Origin: Planctomycetota bacterium
GTDB taxonomy: Bacteria > Planctomycetota > Phycisphaerae > Phycisphaerales > SM1A02
NCBI GenBank assembly: GCA_027295365.1
Contig: JAPULD010000058.1
Span: 1 to 5,968, forward strand
Direction of reading: 5' to 3'
DNA: 5,968 nt
In this document: in pieces, positions 5,290-5,968 of the stretch
Position numbering within the stretch: position 1 is the stretch's first letter
Layout: the number at the start of each line of letters is the position of its first letter
The notes under the pieces: model-generated
Database searches by the model: none
Told to the model about the DNA's origin: nothing
The model's input: the letters and a program-made list of their open reading frames with translations, nothing else
Translations under genes and position numbers: made by a program

Positions 5290-5712
5290 ATGAAAAACCT
5301 CGAACTGTACCTGTTGCGCTTCGGCGCCATCCAGACGCTGGCCATGGCGGTCTACCACTTCTTCCTCCCGATGCAGTTTGGCTGGGCGGAGTACGTTCCC
5401 GAGTCCGCCCCCACCATCGGCTGGGCCCTCTTCGCGCTGAACGCATACTTCAGCTTCAACCTCCTCGTGATGGGGGGCTTCTTCGCCTACTTCGTCTTCA
5501 CCAAACCCAAAGGCAACAAGCGCGTGCTCACCTTCGCCATGATGGTGCTCCTGTTCTGGTTGTTCAGCTTCGCCTACCAGTTGATCAGGCCCATGCCCTT
5601 GCCCGAGAACCTGAACTGGCTGTCGTACCTGCTCCCTGGACTGGCGCTGGCCAACGCGATGATCATCGGCGTGCCCACGATTAGAATCATGATGAGGAAG
5701 CGGCAGGGCTGA
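5290..5712 (+). CDS. Small four-helix integral membrane protein, function unknown
   Basis: This 140-residue hydrophobic protein is last in the operon. Four membrane segments can be drawn: about 5-25 (LLRFGAIQTLAMAVYHFFLP), 41-66 (GWALFALNAYFSFNLLVMGG and on), 77-97 (LTFAMMVLLFWLFSFAYQLI) and 109-130 (WLSYLLPGLALANAMIIGVP). It ends in basic RIMMRKRQG. Polar or aromatic residues in the helices include His21, Asn48 and Tyr49. ATG 5290 is preceded by a weak GGA seven bases upstream and starts just before the first helix. ATG 5260, two bases after the RidA stop, and TTG 5254 (overlapping it) are alternatives adding 10 or 12 polar residues. I do not recognise the family. Co-transcription with the aminomuconate genes is likely from spacing, so a transport or accessory role is possible but unproven. 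Confidence 0.75.
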   Translation: MKNLELYLLRFGAIQTLAMAVYHFFLPMQFGWAEYVPESAPTIGWALFALNAYFSFNLLVMGGFFAYFVFTKPKGNKRVLTFAMMVLLFWLFSFAYQLIRPMPLPENLNWLSYLLPGLALANAMIIGVPTIRIMMRKRQG

Positions 5713-5743
5713 ACCATCGAGGCGTTCGACCGTTGCCATTCCC

Positions 5744-5759
5744 CGCGTGCGTTCACGCG
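5744..5759. terminator. Candidate short hairpin between convergent genes
   Basis: CGCGTG and CACGCG form a perfect 6-bp stem around a CGTT loop in the 50-bp gap between the membrane-protein stop (5712) and the kynB stop (5763). The position suits a bidirectional terminator. There is no T-tract on either side, so intrinsic termination is doubtful. Confidence 0.25.
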
Positions 5760-5762
5760 TAG

Positions 5763-5968
5763 CTAAAGGGAACGCAGCACCGCTCGGACTGGGCTCGCGT
5801 CAAACCCCATCAGCTTCAGGGGTAGGGCGATCAGTTCGTAGAGGCCCGCCGGGACGTCGGCGAGCACGAGCCCTTCCAGGATGGCCATGTCGTTGGCGAG
5901 GAAACGCGCGTGCGAGGGCAGATCCTTCGAGTTCTGCAAATCAACGCTGGGCGTGTCGAGGCCGACCA
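5763..5968 (-). CDS. kynB: Kynurenine formamidase KynB (arylformamidase), partial, C-terminal 67 residues
   Basis: This is the last third of a cyclase-family metal-dependent hydrolase that converts N-formyl-L-kynurenine to L-kynurenine and formate, the second step of tryptophan breakdown. The fragment opens with VGLDTPSVD, then the family segment around SHARFLANDMAILEGLVLADVP, ELIALPLKLMGFDASPVRAV, and stops at TAG (5765-5763). These blocks are characteristic of bacterial KynB of about 210 residues; the metal-binding HxGTHxD motif lies beyond the window. The gene converges on the aminomuconate operon with a 50-bp gap, so it belongs to a separate transcript whose start is outside. Its presence is the strongest evidence that the neighbouring ALDH and RidA proteins act on aminomuconate compounds. 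Other cyclase-family hydrolases are possible but fit the C-terminal blocks less well. Confidence 0.9.
   Translation of the reverse strand, partial: VGLDTPSVDLQNSKDLPSHARFLANDMAILEGLVLADVPAGLYELIALPLKLMGFDASPVRAVLRSL

Noticed and set aside
4571..5739. Two minus-strand ORFs of about 290 residues opposite the RidA and membrane-protein genes
   Set aside because: They overlap each other and clear plus-strand genes, and show low-complexity antisense composition.

Overview
The window looks like the chromosome of a planctomycete, probably from the Phycisphaerae side of Planctomycetota. This rests on three things: a dispersed repeat whose accidental translation reads GTGILPV...TGWKPVPP, which is common in planctomycete genomes; a family of small membrane proteins ending in a C-x2-C-YD-x-x-G-x-D-H-x-x-CPEC zinc ribbon; and high-GC, closely packed genes. 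The phylum is an inference, because no rRNA or other marker gene is present.

Layout. At 1-363 (minus strand) lies the N-terminal third of a class I aminotransferase of the kynurenine/methionine aminotransferase type, cut by the window edge. A 122-bp divergent gap (364-485) holds a REP-like palindromic repeat. From 486 to 2457 three paralogous genes of unknown function run head to tail on the plus strand, each overlapping the next by ATGA. Each encodes a short cytoplasmic N-terminus, a membrane helix, a variable extracytoplasmic core, a second helix and a cytoplasmic zinc ribbon. A 75-bp gap with a plausible promoter follows. A compact plus-strand operon then runs from 2533 to 5712: an SDR-family protein with altered catalytic residues, a 2-aminomuconate-semialdehyde dehydrogenase-like ALDH, a 2-aminomuconate deaminase-like RidA protein, and a small four-helix membrane protein. 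At 5763-5968 (minus, convergent) is the C-terminus of kynurenine formamidase (KynB).

How the genes fit together. KynB (N-formylkynurenine to kynurenine), the ALDH (2-aminomuconate semialdehyde to 2-aminomuconate) and the RidA protein (2-aminomuconate to 4-oxalocrotonate plus ammonia) are steps of aerobic tryptophan breakdown by the kynurenine / 3-hydroxyanthranilate route. The aminotransferase could act on kynurenine as a side branch. The SDR and the membrane protein share the operon and have no assigned step. The SDR is the best candidate for something new, since it lacks the usual Tyr-x-x-x-Lys and sits where an unassigned reductive step on aminomuconate or oxalocrotonate could be needed. 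The zinc-ribbon triplet appears unrelated to this pathway. It is notable for nearly identical edges around very different cores, and for ribosome-binding sites embedded in the zinc-ribbon codons.
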